DNA from: Isochrysis galbana
Taxonomy: Eukaryota; Haptophyta; Isochrysidales; Isochrysidaceae
Length of the DNA: 64,000 nt
Direction: 5' to 3'
NCBI GenBank assembly: GCA_018136815.1
Contig: CM030936.1
Span: 640,831 to 704,830, forward strand
Part shown: positions 1 through 11,580 of the stretch, piece after piece
How positions within the stretch are numbered: the stretch's first letter is position 1
How the letters are laid out: each line of letters starts with the position of its first letter
Notes under the pieces: model-generated
The model's input: the letters and a program-made list of their open reading frames with translations, nothing else
The model's database searches: none
What the model was told of the DNA's origin: nothing
Translations under genes and position numbers: made by a program

Positions 1-1149
1 GCGCCGGGGGGGAATTGCAGCTTCCTGACGGTGCCCCGCGGCGTTTTCCCCGCGCGGGGGACGATCTGCGAATCCTGGAAATCGCCCGCGGCGGGCGCGA
101 GCCATCAATAGCGGGGCAGACTTGGGGATCAGACTTGGGGCTATTAGCCACAAGGACTGGCAACACCTTCCCAAAAGGCCTAACTAACATGTTTGAGGGT
201 GTTAGTTAGTGGATTTCAGCTAATGCGGGTGTATGTAAGGTGTTAGGGGCGGAAACAGCGAACGTGTTAGGAAGGTGTTAGGGCATATTTATTCAGGGGC
301 GTTAGCACTGTTTGGGGTGTTAACATGTTAACACACATTCGAACACACTCACACCTATATCTATATATATATCTTCCCTGCGGGGAGCGTGGAACGCGCG
401 TCAATTTGGCATCAACCTTGAAGTCACGCCGCCTTGGCCGCGTCAATTTGGCATCAACCTTGAAGTCACTTCCAGCAAGGAGAATTCCCTTCCGCTGGCG
501 CTTAGTTGATTTGTTGATCATGACTTCCTTTTAAGCTCATGGTCGCCCACCGCATAAGCTTTACACACTGACGGACCACATGGGCCACCCGCAATAGGAG
601 TGGTGGAAAGCATAATCGTTGAAAGAAATGAGTGAGTGGCACCGGGGCTAGCACTAGGCAGCAAGACCGAGCGGCAGGAGGCACCGCCCAACACCACACC
701 ACACCAACACCAATACACGTTGCTGCACGATGACTTGCAGCAAGCTCCCAGCCCAGAGGCGAGAGAGGGCTGCTAGCATGGGTAAGTGGTGCCGGCGTCG
801 GAAAGACAAAAGAGTGTGTCGCCGCCGCCTCTTGGACTTCACATTATGCAAGGATGCGAACTTTTGGATCCACTTAATAAGAAGAGACCATGCAATCGAG
901 CGCGTCCAGCGCGTATCCATACCTCTCACAATGACTCGACGATCGAGCCCTCATTATTCTGGCAATGTCCGATGCGGCGCAAGTACCTAGCGGGAACTCA
1001 TTAAGGCGAGAAAACTTCCCCAAAGAGTGGAGAACGGAGGAGGAGGGGAGTGAGGGAAGCAGCCGAATCCTTTTGTGCGACTCGAGTCCTCATCCACACT
1101 CGCCATACGACAGACGCCGTTGCCGGACACTAACAATTATCGTTCCCCT
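1..1149. other. Non-coding flank with short tandem duplication
   Basis: No gene is recognised here. A 31-base stretch beginning CGCGTCAATTTGGC is present at 397-427 and again at 439-469, a two-copy tandem repeat of period 42. Several GTGTTAG-type words lie between 180 and 320. The open frames here are short and carry no recognisable motif. Confidence 0.5.
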
Positions 1150-4100
1150 TCAGGATTTTCTCCGCCCCGACCCGCGGCTGGCGGTGAGAGATACGATCTC
1201 CACCTCGACGCGACCTTGGGACGCATCGACCGACCTTAGCCGCACTCGCACTGGGCGGCCGGGCTGCAATCCCACGTGCTGACTTCCTCGGCCACGTCCG
1301 CGCCCTCGACCTTGCGCAGTGCCGCGTGCGGTCGACGGCGTGCCACCACCAACCTGTACGCCACCAGCTCTTGAGTCTCGTTGATCAGCTCCGTCGCCCA
1401 CATCACCCCATTTGGCGTAAGCCGTCACGCCATCCACGCCATCGATTCTCACCACGACCTCTGGTCTCCTGTCGCTATCTCCAACCCGGGGAGGCATCAC
1501 CTTCACAATCTTCGCATCAAGCTCGGTGTATCGAATGGAGCCAAAGCGCCGGCGGCCTCCTGCGCTATGAACGGCCTGTTGCGCGTACACTTCCTCAAGA
1601 TCACGAAGACCAGCGATAGAGCGCGCACCCGCCTGCGAGGCGACGAAAGAAAGTGCTGAATGAGTTGGATGCGAATAGGTCGCCGTGGTGGGGTACGAAT
1701 AGTGTGACGCGACATTCACATGCGGGCCACAATTCTACCGGGGTGTCTTGATATCGTCTTGAGCGAGGACACGGAACGATGCTCGCGTACACAAGGCGCG
1801 CAAGGGGCCAAAATCCACACCTGCTGAGCCTCAACGCTCGATCGGATTTCTGCAGACCGCCGCTTGATCCAAAGCTCCAGCGCTGCGACTTCACCAATGG
1901 GCATGCCCCTTTCTCCCGTTAATGCAGCCCCAAGTTGCCGCTGTGCGATAAGATCCGCATATCGCCGAAGCGGAGCGGTGGCAATCCTCTGGTGCTCAGC
2001 TTGAGGGAGGCGGACCTGCGATGCGGTTGGCGATCCCAGGAGTATAGCGTCATTGGTGGATCGGCGGAGCGCATCCCACACCTTCAGACCGATTCAGTCC
2101 CGCAAAACGCTGGCCTACCGCCTTGGTGCTAAGAGCGCCTCACCATGTTGGACCTCCGAGCCGCCTTGGCCGCGGCGTACGAGTACATGCTGAGGGCGTG
2201 ATCCACTATCATGCGCGCCGCCGTATGCACGACCGCTTCAGGTCGAATGCCGCCGCTGTCTGTGCCGCGCCAACGAATAGATGCTGTGCGTCCCCCGGCA
2301 GCGGAAGAGCCTCCGGCATGCCCGGGGCCGGCGCGGCCAGAACCGCCGCGCTCACGCCGTTGTGCGATGCTGTGCAGGGCGCGTAGCTCGGTGTGCACAG
2401 TCGACGAAATGCCGTCACCGGCGAGCATTGAGTCGACCTGAGCACAGGAGGTTGGCGGGTGGCATGTACAGCGAGTAAGAGTATCGGACCGAATTAATAC
2501 CCACTGAGCGCACGCAGGCTTGCATGGGGGTGAGGGTTCGGTAGCGCACTTCATCAAAGTTGAGATACGTAACCGGTGGGATGAGCGAGCGCACGAGTTC
2601 GCAATGGCGCACGTGCCCGTACAGGTCGAGCTGAATCAAGGCGGTGATGCACCTACGCGTGCGCACGTGCGGGGAGGTAGCGGGGGAGTGGGCCGGAAGA
2701 CAGGCAGCGGACATGGATGGCAGGGCGAAGGTCTGGGAGGGGGTTGTGAGAGGGACAAAGGAGACAGTGCAGGGGTCACGCACTCGTTTGGTAGCTCGTC
2801 CGAAAGCGAAGCAGCGTGCAGAAGCGCCGGCGGCAGCATGTGGAGAGGCGCAGAGGCAGCATAGACAGATTGCAGCCGGAGGCGTGCAACCTCGTCGAGT
2901 AGGGAAGCCGGGGCGATAGATGGCGAAAGATCGGTGATGTGGACGCCAATAACGCCGGCTGAGGACAATGGGTTCGTTGGGCGCATGTGGGCAGGCGGGG
3001 ATAAAGAATAAGGGTGATGCCGACTCCCGGACCCCCGCGTGCAGCACCCGCGCATATGGTCGCTCGAAACCCCAATCGTGCTCTCTCAGCTCCCTCGCAT
3101 TCAGCCGTCGCTCACCTTCCAGGTCGACTGAAATCGCGTCGTCACGGAACTCCGTCGTGCTGCCATCAATGGCGAACGCACGTTTGAAGCGTGAGCGAAG
3201 ATCGACTCGGAAGTCAAGCGCTTCTGCGACCGACTTGGCAGTTCTTTGGGTGGCGCCGGCCGAGATCTTGGCATACTCGCCTTCTTCCGAAGTCCCATCG
3301 GACGGAGGAGGCAGCGCTTCCATCGTCTCCCTCCTCTGCCGCAGCTCTTCTGCCGCTGTTGCCGCCGCCTCGATCGCACTTCGGGGAAACGGCTCCACCA
3401 ACGAGAGGGAGTTGGCGGCAGCGCTGGCCGCGGCCTCCCGACGCTTCCGCTCGGCGACGACATGCGCATCGGCACCAGCTACATCTACAGCATCGTCGAC
3501 GGCGCGCCCGTGCTGGGAGGGCACGGTTCCGGCCACGTGTGCCTCATCCTCAGTGACCCACAACCCTGCTGATAAAAGGAGGCGGCGAGCGCCAGCAGCG
3601 GTGCTCTCTAGCGAAAATGAGCTCAGAAGGCGAGAGAGGGACGGTGTGGGCGCCGAGACACCTGGTGTGCGCACGATGGGCGGTGGTGGGGGGGAATAAA
3701 CGCACAGGCATGACGAATGGCCAGAAAGCGCGGGGAGACACGGCACACGGGAGCAATGGTGGCCCTCCATGGTAGACAAGCCGAAATAGCGCACCAATTG
3801 CGACCATCTCCAGCTCCGCGAGTACTGGCAGCTCGGAGGGGGCCCACTCGATGGGCTCGCCTCTCTGCGCGGCCTTCAGCGAGTCTGTCAACGAAAGCTG
3901 CGCCCGTGTCGCAACCTGCGCCCGCTGCAGGGCCTTGAAGCCGCCGCCACTGGCCATGGCAGGTGTCCACATGTCGCGAGCTGGACCTTTAGCGTCTGCA
4001 AACTGTGCTGCCTCTCTCGGCACTGCGTCGTCGCTCTTTACGATGTCCAGCGTAATTGGCTGACGCTTAAAGAGAATCCTCTCCTCCGAGAGCAGCCGCC

Positions 4101-4728
4101 CCGCCGCAACGCGCCGCGCAAACCCATCCAACGTCTCATCATCCGCAGGATCGGCACGCCCGCTACGCGGCCGCCGGCCCTCGCCGATGCCCTTCACTTC
4201 ATCGGCCGGCCGATGAGCCCGGTCGGGGTGCGCGCGTGCGCGCGAGGTGCCGGACGGGCTGAGAAGCGGCGCGAAAAGCACGTCAGCCACACTCGTCGAC
4301 GTCACCGCGCGCCTCTTGGCCGGCGCAGCGAGCAGTGTCTGCCAGAGCGGCCTCAAGTCGAAGAGATGTGCAGGCAGCTCCGACAGCATTGTCGCGGCAC
4401 GCCGGAAGACTTGGGGCCAGGGATGTTGTGGCCGGTCGGGCCAGACGTCAACAATCTGGCCCGCGTCGATCCTGATCATCTCGGCCTCGCCTTCCCCTTT
4501 CTCCTGCCCATCGTGCAGATGTACGAGCAGAGCTCGTGATGGAGGGGGCGCCCTGCCTTCAAAGCTGCCCAGCCGGAGCCGGTCCGCGTGCCACACTTCG
4601 ACGACCGAGCCAGGTGCGAGCGGTAGTGCCTGACGCAATGGAGGCACCGAAGCACGCCCCACACCACCCCCGCCAGAGACGAGGGAGAGAGGGAAGAGCA
4701 GCAGCGACGTGAGCAACGAGGCGGACAT
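1150..4728 (-). CDS. RNase II/R family 3'-5' exoribonuclease (RNB domain)
   Basis: This is a spliced gene for an RNB-family 3'-5' exoribonuclease, probably organellar like plant RNR1. Exon 1 (4728-3795) starts MSASLLTSLLLF, a hydrophobic possible targeting or signal segment. Exon 2 (3565-3116) joins in phase and carries FAIDGSTTEFRDDAIS, the metal-binding start of the RNB domain. Exon 3 starts at 2958 with GVIGVHITDLSPS, the conserved RNB HI-D stretch. Later exons hold LIQLDLYGHV (ending 2550), VDSMLAGDG (from 2437), a PEAVVHTAARMIVDHALSMY helix, and TAPLRRYADLIAQRQLG, the classic RNB C-terminal arginine motif (about 1960). The last exon ends at 1150 with an S1-like OB fold. Donors are GTGCGC/GTGAGC. 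Exon junctions between 2780 and 2640 and around 1700 are not resolved. RNB identity is firm; compartment is inferred. Confidence 0.88.
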
Positions 4729-4984
4729 GCCGCGCTGCCCGGCCCACTGCCCAGATTTAACTTCTACATGGCCAATCGGACTCTGTCGTCGGATATTTTA
4801 TATTTTACCCCCCAGCCCCAGCCCCCCCAGGAGCCAGGAGCCCGCCCCTTGCGGTTTCATCAGTATCTCAGCTCACAGAGGGTCCTGGACTAATACTCAT
4901 ATCAGTATCAGTATTCTCAGCTCAGATCTCAGATGCTTTTAAATACTAATAAGCTATGAGCTATTATGATCTATTATAAATTAT
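4729..4984. other. Intergenic spacer upstream of the RNB gene, downstream of the hAT ORF
   Basis: Upstream of the RNB gene start. It contains C-rich runs (about 4808-4830) and repeated CAGTATC/CTCAG words (4870-4935), then AT-rich sequence. The terminal repeat of the neighbouring hAT element may lie here, but I could not pair it with an opposite end. Confidence 0.4.
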
Positions 4985-6700
4985 AAACCACTAAATATAG
5001 AGCCCTTCACTCCTCTTCCGACGGCTCATCAAGCACCATCTCCGGATCCCAAGGCAGCACAGCAGACGCCGCCTCTTCAAAACGACGCTCCAACACTAAG
5101 TTGGTATGAGCGCGCACCAAACGCTCAACCGTCTTCTGCCCCATCCGATTCCTTTTCTTGGAATGGAACCATCCCTCCACAGACCAGGAGTCTTCACACC
5201 CGGAAGCAGAGCAAGTCATCGAGAGCAGTCGAGTCGTAGCCCATGCAAGATCCGGCCACCGAGCCAAATATATCTTGGCCCACTTGTACGACGTCATCTT
5301 CTGAGCCATCGCAGAGAAGGCCACCGAGTCATCTAGATCGTGCGTACCCGATAAGAGAGCCTCCTCATAATCTGCCAATTGGGCGAAGAGATTCGCCAAG
5401 GGATGCTCGTCGCACGCGATCTTGCGCAACACGTCTTTGACGTCTTTCATCTCGAGCGAGCTGAAGGATCGACGGCAGAACTCCGGTTCGAAGCGGTATG
5501 CTGCTGTCATGACAGGGACGTGAAAATATTCCCAGCGGGCCATGAATATTGCATGCAACTTGAGCCTCATGCGCTCCGGCATACCATCAATTGGCTGACG
5601 AAAGTACTCGTCCAGCTGAAGCATGTAAGCATACACCTTGCCAAGGGTTGCTCCTAACTTGGTGTCAGTCAGGCGGAGTAAGCGCACGACGGGAACGAGC
5701 GATTTGACGCACACAGACACCGCTTCGGCGACGGTCTCATCACGCACAATGCGTTTGATCTCGGCACCTATGGCTCTCACCTCAGTGGGTTGCTTGCTGA
5801 GCCAACTCGTGTAAACGTCGTCGATGACAAGCCGCTCGAGCACTGGGAGCACGTTTTGATAACGCTCAATCATCATAATCTTCGAGGCAAACCGCGTCTC
5901 GGCGTAGCGAAGAAGCTCCATACCGCCCTTGGGCCGTTCACATTTCGGCACTTCGGCCCCGAAGGTCTCTAAACCTAGCAAGTGACTGGTGATGGTGAGA
6001 CACAAACTTCACGACCTCCCACACCTTATCAATTGCGTCCGAAAAAAAGTTCTCGCCCCAATCGAATTCGCCCTCGACGCCCTTGACCCTGATGATAGAC
6101 TTGTCGCAGCAAATGTTCTTCATAAAATTGTCTAATGAATGCGTCGGGCAGATGAATGTGAAAACATGCGGAAAGACCTTCTCAATCAGTGGAAACGAGG
6201 AGGTGCACGCGCCATCCATGCAGACGCCCACGGCGTCTCCTGCACCAAACGCGTTGATGTTCTTGACGATGAAATCGGCGATGTACTTGGCATCCTTGGT
6301 CTGACCGGACGTATCGATGGCTTCCAAAAAGTACGAGCCGATGGGCAATGCTGCGAGCGCGTTGAGTATGGGCCTATTGGCGACATTTGTCCAGCCATCC
6401 GATATGATCACTGCGCCCGTGAGGTTGGCCAAGCCCTTCACCTTTGTGGCGATTTTGTTGTCGAGGTCCATGTCGAGTTTTGGAAGGACCTTGTTCGTCA
6501 TGTGCACGCGCTTAGGCAAGAAGGTGTCCTTGCCGCGGACAACAATCGCTCGTCCAGCCATTGCCGTGAGCGCAACAGCGTTGCGAAACTCCGGGTCGTC
6601 AAACAGGCCAAGGGGCAAGGCCTTCGACACGACCACACGCATCCACGCCTCGTTGACCGCGTCCATTCCCACGGCCTGAAAGAGTGTCGTATCACCCGCC
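4985..6700 (-). mobile_element. hAT-superfamily transposase gene, frame-disrupted
   Basis: Two overlapping frames on the minus strand together encode a hAT-type transposase. The 5' part (about 6700-5938) reads through VIISDGWTNVANRPILNALA, the DUF659 signature of plant-type hAT transposases, followed by VCMDGACTSS and FTFICPTHSLDNFMKNI, which supply the DDE-like catalytic core. The 3' part (6005-5007) starts near LLRYAETRFASKIMMIERY and ends with the hAT dimerisation domain (LLSMTCSASGCEDSWSVEGW, then KKRNRMGQKTVERLVRAHTN). The frame changes once within the 5938-6005 overlap, so the copy is probably inactive unless an intron bridges it. The upstream start is uncertain; MDAVNEAWMR near 6665 is a candidate. 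I did not find terminal inverted repeats. It could be a source of enzyme for the hAT-type MITEs in this window, which is inference. Confidence 0.85.
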
Positions 6701-6942
6701 GCCGCCCGTCGCTTCCGCGCGATCCGATGGCGACAAGCGAGCGAAGGCCTCCGTGCGACAACGAGCGAAGGCCGGCGAGGCAAGCGCAGCGTGCGGAAAT
6801 GCGTGGGAGCCAAACCACGGGGAACCGCACGACGGCGTAAACGTATACCACCACTGTCCGAGCAGAAACGACGCACGCTGCGGCTGCGGCAGCGGGCTAG
6901 AGGACCGGGCCTCAGTAGGGAGGAAGAGAGCGGGCAAAGCAC

Positions 6943-7802
6943 CGATATGTGCTACAGGTGAGTCGTGCGGGAGTGAGGCGAGACGCGGCGAACGGCGCGG
7001 AATCACCCGATCCGATGCGGCTGCAGCGGGGCACACGCGAGGTTCTTGGGTGGTCGGCCGTTGGCTAGCCTGCAAGGAGAGAACATACATAGAAACGCAA
7101 ACAACTTCTAAAACAAAAAGGTCGATTACGGATGCGACAGCGCCTCGTCGGAGCGCGGACGCTTCGGCGACAGCAGCGTGTCCATGGGCACATCGCCCGC
7201 ATCGGCAGCCGTGACGAAAGAGGGATTCCGCGCGCGCTCCGTAGCCCCTATCATTTTAACGATAGTTGAATAATCTAGGTGCCTACTGGGTGGAAAAAAA
7301 GTAAAATGAAAAATTTGGTTGCCGGGGCCGGGCTAGGGTTTGTCTGGCTGGGGTTGGTCGGAGCTGGGATCGGAAGGTACCCTGGAATTTTGGGGGTAGA
7401 TTGGCTACTGTCACACACTGCCCATGTTCTCTATTCACCTGGAGCGCATGCCGCATCAAAAATCTGATGCTGGCAAAGTGATGATGTGAGGCGCAGAGTA
7501 GCTGGCACGACTTCAGAAATTCTTGGCCGCTGCGCCCGCGGACGCACGGACGGCGCACGGACGGGCTTGGGCGCAGTCGCCTGCCGCACGTCAACGAGGC
7601 ATCTCTCCTAGTGCATTCTAGGGCACAATTAGATAGAATTTTTCCGACGTTGTGCGTGGATTCAAGGCTTGCCGGTAGTGAACCCGCCCTATGTGCCTCC
7701 AAGAAAATGAAGATGGTCGCCCTGTGCCATGAGGCGCTGCGGACGAGTATCCGTGGGCGAGAATGAAGTTGACTGAAAGGGGCTTGGCCAAAGAGGGTTT
7801 CC
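6943..7802. other. Intergenic, repeat-like
   Basis: No gene seen. A stretch at about 7085-7145 (AACTTCTAAAACAAAAAGGTC) is matched in inverse orientation at about 34780-34820, so it belongs to a dispersed repeat. The rest is unique-looking with short GGACGGCGCACGG repeats near 7535-7565. Confidence 0.45.
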
Positions 7803-8667
7803 TTACGCAGAAAGCATCGAGAATGCCAGCGAGCATGTCGAGACAACCACGGTGCCAACACCGACCCACTTAAGGATCCCGCCCTTTTGGTAGCGGGCCG
7901 TCTTTACGTCGAGTGAATTGTCGACGTAGCCCTGCAGTAAGGCGGGCCCATACGAGGTTTTTGTAGATCATAACCCTTTCAAGGCTATGAGCTAACTCTT
8001 CCACTCTTAGCAAAGGCGCGGGCAGGGAAGGAACGCCAAATTGGGGCCGATACGAAGAATGTGTGTGTCGCGCCAATGTGATGCCAGCGGTTGCAGACAT
8101 ACTCACCCGCTGGTACAGGACGAGCCCAATGCAGTAGAGCACTGAGCCGATTGAACATGCGATTGGATGCTTGAGGCCGCCTAGAAGTGTCATGACTATG
8201 ATGGAGTCATTCAGCTCCATCATGTTTTGATGCGACCGCTGAACCCTATTGAACTCATCGGCCTGCGTGCGTGTGGTCCATTACCTTCCGATCAGCGTCG
8301 ACGCGGCGTGCATCCGACAGCATCCACGAGGGTGGCGCTGTGTGAGGGTCGGGCTGTGCACGCACACATGCCAGCAGAGCAGCCGGCGCGAGGCGACCAG
8401 GATAAACGGCAGAAGAGGGCAGGAACGCGGGGCGGGGGACAGGCGAGCGAGCGAGGTATGCTATTGGACAGAGTGCGCATTCAGGGCAAGGCTGCGTGCC
8501 TTCTCGTGCACGCCGGGAACGGCGTACAGGTTAGGGTAGAAGACCTTGTACTTTGATCGCGCTGCCATCACAGCGCCCGAGAGGACCAAGTTGGTGACAA
8601 AGGGGCCGACGCCGCCGGTGAGCACGACGAGGCCGTAGGTGGAGGGCACAGTGAGCGTGAATGTCAT
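7803..8667 (-). CDS. MAPEG protein, microsomal glutathione S-transferase 3-like
   Basis: Three exons give an uninterrupted 150-residue MAPEG protein, close to the 152 residues of human MGST3. Exon 1 (8667-8500) encodes MTFTLTVPSTYGLVVLTGGV and then KYKVFYPNLYA, the MGST3 N-terminal helix and loop. Exon 2 (8262-8107) begins ADEFNRVQRSHQNMMELN, the FNxxQRxHQNxxE glutathione-binding motif, then LLGGLKHPIA and LYCIGLVLYQR. Exon 3 (7931-7803) encodes GYVDNSLDVKTARYQKGG and a last membrane helix ending SMLSA. Intron 1 uses a GC donor (AAG|GCACGC) and intron 2 a GTGAGT donor; both acceptors are CAG. The family makes four-helix trimeric enzymes of the ER or outer membranes conjugating glutathione to lipophilic compounds or reducing lipid peroxides. 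The 5' flank is rich in C and G runs. Substrate is unknown. Confidence 0.92.
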
Positions 8668-9091
8668 CCTGCTCGCGCGAGCTCTCCCTCTCTGTGTCCC
8701 TGTCTCTTCTCTTGTCCTGTGGGGGAGCGCGCGCACCCGCACTCGCCGACGGTGGTGGTGGTTTGAGGAGAAAGGGAGAGAGGGGGGGGGACACCGCTGC
8801 TGCCGCGGGGCGGCCGGCCGCCGGCCCGCCCATCCCCCCCCCCCTTTTTTTTTCGCGCACGCTGAAAGAGTGAACGGCTCCGTCTGTCCGTCTGCCGTCT
8901 GCTGCTCGTGCTCGTCGCCCATGCTTCACGTCACATCGTGAGTGCGCTCTATCGCGTTGGTGCCCAGGAGTCAACCAACTGTGCGAGGCAGAGCGCCATC
9001 GCCGCTCGCGTCGCAGGTCCTATTATACAAGTCGGCTGTCGGAGCGAAGCTCGTTTCCAAGTTCCAAGCGGCTAGCGCGGCGCACGATTCA

Positions 9092-9353
9092 TCAGGGGTC
9101 CTAGATGGGAAATACGGTGCAGGGGCCTGCAAATACAGCCAAATACATATGTATTTGGCCTCCTTAGTAGCTAGTAGGCGAATAGCCCCGAACCTTCAGA
9201 AGTTTTTTTTTATGTATTTGGCCTCCGGTCAAATACATTTCAAATACATTCGAGGCCTACAACCCAGGACACGCTTCAAATACAGCCAAATACATCTGTA
9301 TTTGGTCTCTGGCCAAATACGGCAAATACGTATTTCCCATCTAGGTCAGGGGT
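9092..9353 (+). mobile_element. hAT-type MITE, copy 1 (with 8-bp target duplication)
   Basis: The element is 9100-9345, bounded by inverted ends CCTAGATGGGAAATACG and CGTATTTCCCATCTAGG, and flanked by TCAGGGGT on both sides (9092-9099, 9346-9353). An 8-bp duplication is the hAT hallmark. It contains repeated AAATACA/TGTATTTGGCC words. Its length is 246, but a 48-bp insertion plus 15-bp duplication inside it accounts for 63, leaving 183, exactly the length of copy 3 at 62862-63044. It encodes no protein. Confidence 0.9.
9149..9226 (+). mobile_element. 48-bp LINE 3'-end scrap nested in the MITE
   Basis: ATGTATTTGGCCTCC occurs at 9149-9163 and 9212-9226, flanking a 48-base insert (9164-9211) that is absent from the otherwise matching MITE copy at 62862-63044. 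The insert reads CTAGTAGG...AGCCC...CTTCAGAAG and ends in nine T. The same order of words (GTAGG, AGCCC, CTTCAGA, T-run) ends the LINE at 42957 and 57663. This is a severely 5'-truncated LINE insertion with a 15-bp target duplication. Confidence 0.82.
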
Positions 9354-10472
9354 AGGGCGGTCAAACAGCTATTTAATCTTCTATAATAATATGATTATTG
9401 AGCGTTAGTGCCTCTACTCTCACTAGCCTTGCACCAACACGCCAAGCCATGACGCACACGACCGCACCAAATCCAAATACGCGCGTGTGCGCCGGTGAGT
9501 ATTAATATTAGTAGTAAAAGGTTTAGTAAATTCAAAACTCCACTAGAAGTAGAACTCAGCGCACCCATGTTCACCCATGCTAAGAAGGGTAACCTGACGA
9601 TGAGCACAAATCTCAGCCTCGTAGCAAACGCACTTAGCCTGACCGAGAAATCGCCGAAAACATGACAAACAACAAACAACGACAACGAACAACACGCAAC
9701 ACGCGCCAAAGACGACACTTATAACACACAACCGACAACCGCCGGATCATGGCGCACGGACCTTACACCTTACACCGACACATCACAAAGACACCGATAC
9801 CGAAGAGACAGGCCATCTAGCGGCACAGCAGGAGGAGGGAGAGAACCGCACCACTTGGACTTACTTGGGGCACCCCGCCACCCCCACAGCCCAAGCCCAA
9901 GCCCCCAAGTAGTGCGTAGTGCACAAGGGGTAGTGCCGCAAGCGCAAGGCGGGTTGTGAGGGAACGAGGGAATGTGGGCGAGGATACGTGAGCGAGTCCC
10001 AAAGCAGCGCGCGAGGCGTGAATTTTAAAAGCATAAAGGTTTTTCGTCAAGCATCAAGCATGGCGGAATTCCGAATTCCGGGACGGAAAAGTTTCAAGTT
10101 AGGTCCAATTAGCTAGTGGGGTTGGCTAGAATATAACATTTAATTTATTTTTATATGCGCTTGCCGATTCGCATGCGCTGCCATCCTCTCCGCCTCTCTC
10201 TATAGTCCCACCTCCCAACATATGGCATAGCACATACACACTTACGAGAAACACCTCAAGAAACGCGACAACAACAACATTCCCGTTGCACCAGCTGCCG
10301 AGAAGGAGGACTTATAGGCGTCCTCTTTCGACTGGTACGTACTGCTCAAATCGCATGAGCATTCTGCAATAAGGATGGGCTATGGAAGGCGCATGCTCAA
10401 GGCGGGCAACAAAGCAGGCCAAATCAAAAGCAACAAATCCTGGTCGCATGGTCACTGTTGTTGCCCTCGCGC
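9354..10472. other. Intergenic repeats
   Basis: No gene recognised. About 9395-9440 (GCGTTAGTGCCTCTACTCTC) resembles 30125-30170, and about 10063-10130 (TTAGCTAGTGGGGTTGGCTA) closely resembles 23345-23420. Both therefore belong to dispersed repeats. The remainder shows no structure that I can name. Confidence 0.5.
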
Positions 10473-11580
10473 TCAATCTGTCTCCATGGCGGGCGCCGCG
10501 CCCTCCGCAGCCGGCGCAGGGGCGGAACTTTCATCCGGTTTCTTCACTGCGTCGATGTACGGCGTGACCGCATCATCTTCCAGAATTGTGAAGGGTGTGT
10601 CCTGCGCCACGTAGCCAATGGTCACGTTGCTGCTGCTCAGCTCGCCAGAAGAGCCTATCGTCTCGCGGAGCGCGAGCAGTGCGTGTGCAATGAGTTCATC
10701 CAAACTGAGATTTTCAAACGAATCGAAGTGCTTTTCGAGATAGGTGCGCGCTGCTTGAGAGCGCGCTCCAATGGCCATGCCATAGTATTCGAAGTACTGA
10801 CCCGATGGTTTAGTTTCGAAAAGATGAGGGCCTGTCGAGTCCGCGCCAGCCACAAGCAAGCCCACGCCATATGGCCGCTGGCCAATGCGTTGTGTACCGA
10901 TCTGCGACTTGTCTGCAACCTTGAGAACAAGCCTTCCCACCTGCGCCACAGAGCAGGTTGCAACAAGAGCATTTCAAGACTCATTCTCTCCCTCCTAGCT
11001 AGATTCATATCCAGGGAGGTCTCCCCCATCTAGACTTCCCCGTGTCAATGGGCTGCATCTGAGCTTGCCGCTTCGCACCAGTCAGTCGGCCGCCACGCTG
11101 CGCCCGCCCGATGCCTTGCGCGCGCATCCCCCTCACCTGCATTGGTTCATCGTACACGTATCTATGATTGATGCATTCAGTGCGCATGTACTTGGCGAGC
11201 ACTCGGGCGTCAGCGACGAGACCTGCGTCGGCAGAGCCGGTCTTATCAGACATGTGCAACCGTCCAGCTGAAAGAAAGCGGCTCCCCTCTCGCTGGTCAT
11301 CACTCAGCCAGACCTTCCGAGAGCAGCCACTATGTTCTGGCGTGTGTGCCTGACCTGCGATGGCGATGCCGACGTTGTCGTCGATCTTGAAGACCTTCTT
11401 CTGATATGATGAGAGCTCACTTGTGGAGCGCTTCAGTGTGGCAACAACTACATGCTTCGCTGAGCGCAGTCCGATCGCCGCGCTACCCACGTTGACTGCC
11501 TCCATCGCATACTCGATCTGATGGATTCGGCCGGCGGGAGACCAGGTGATGCAGTCGGTGTCAAACTGGTTGCGGAACAT
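10473..11580 (-). CDS. PSMA1: 20S proteasome subunit alpha type-1
   Basis: Three exons encode a 259-residue alpha-6/PSMA1 subunit (human 263). Exon 1 (11580-11355) starts [20 protein letters not shown], followed by [13 protein letters not shown], the alpha-subunit N-terminal gate and signature, and ends GIAIA plus one base before a GTCAGG donor. Exon 2 (11222-11137) encodes [20 protein letters not shown] and ends DEPMQ before GTGAGG. Exon 3 (10940-10473) starts [20 protein letters not shown] and continues with [13 protein letters not shown] and SIGARSQ-like [17 protein letters not shown]; it ends in an acidic Ala/Pro tail. The protein forms part of the outer ring of the 20S core, which gates substrate entry. 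Both junctions preserve frame, so the gene looks intact. The 5' flank is a long G/A-rich tract. Confidence 0.97.
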
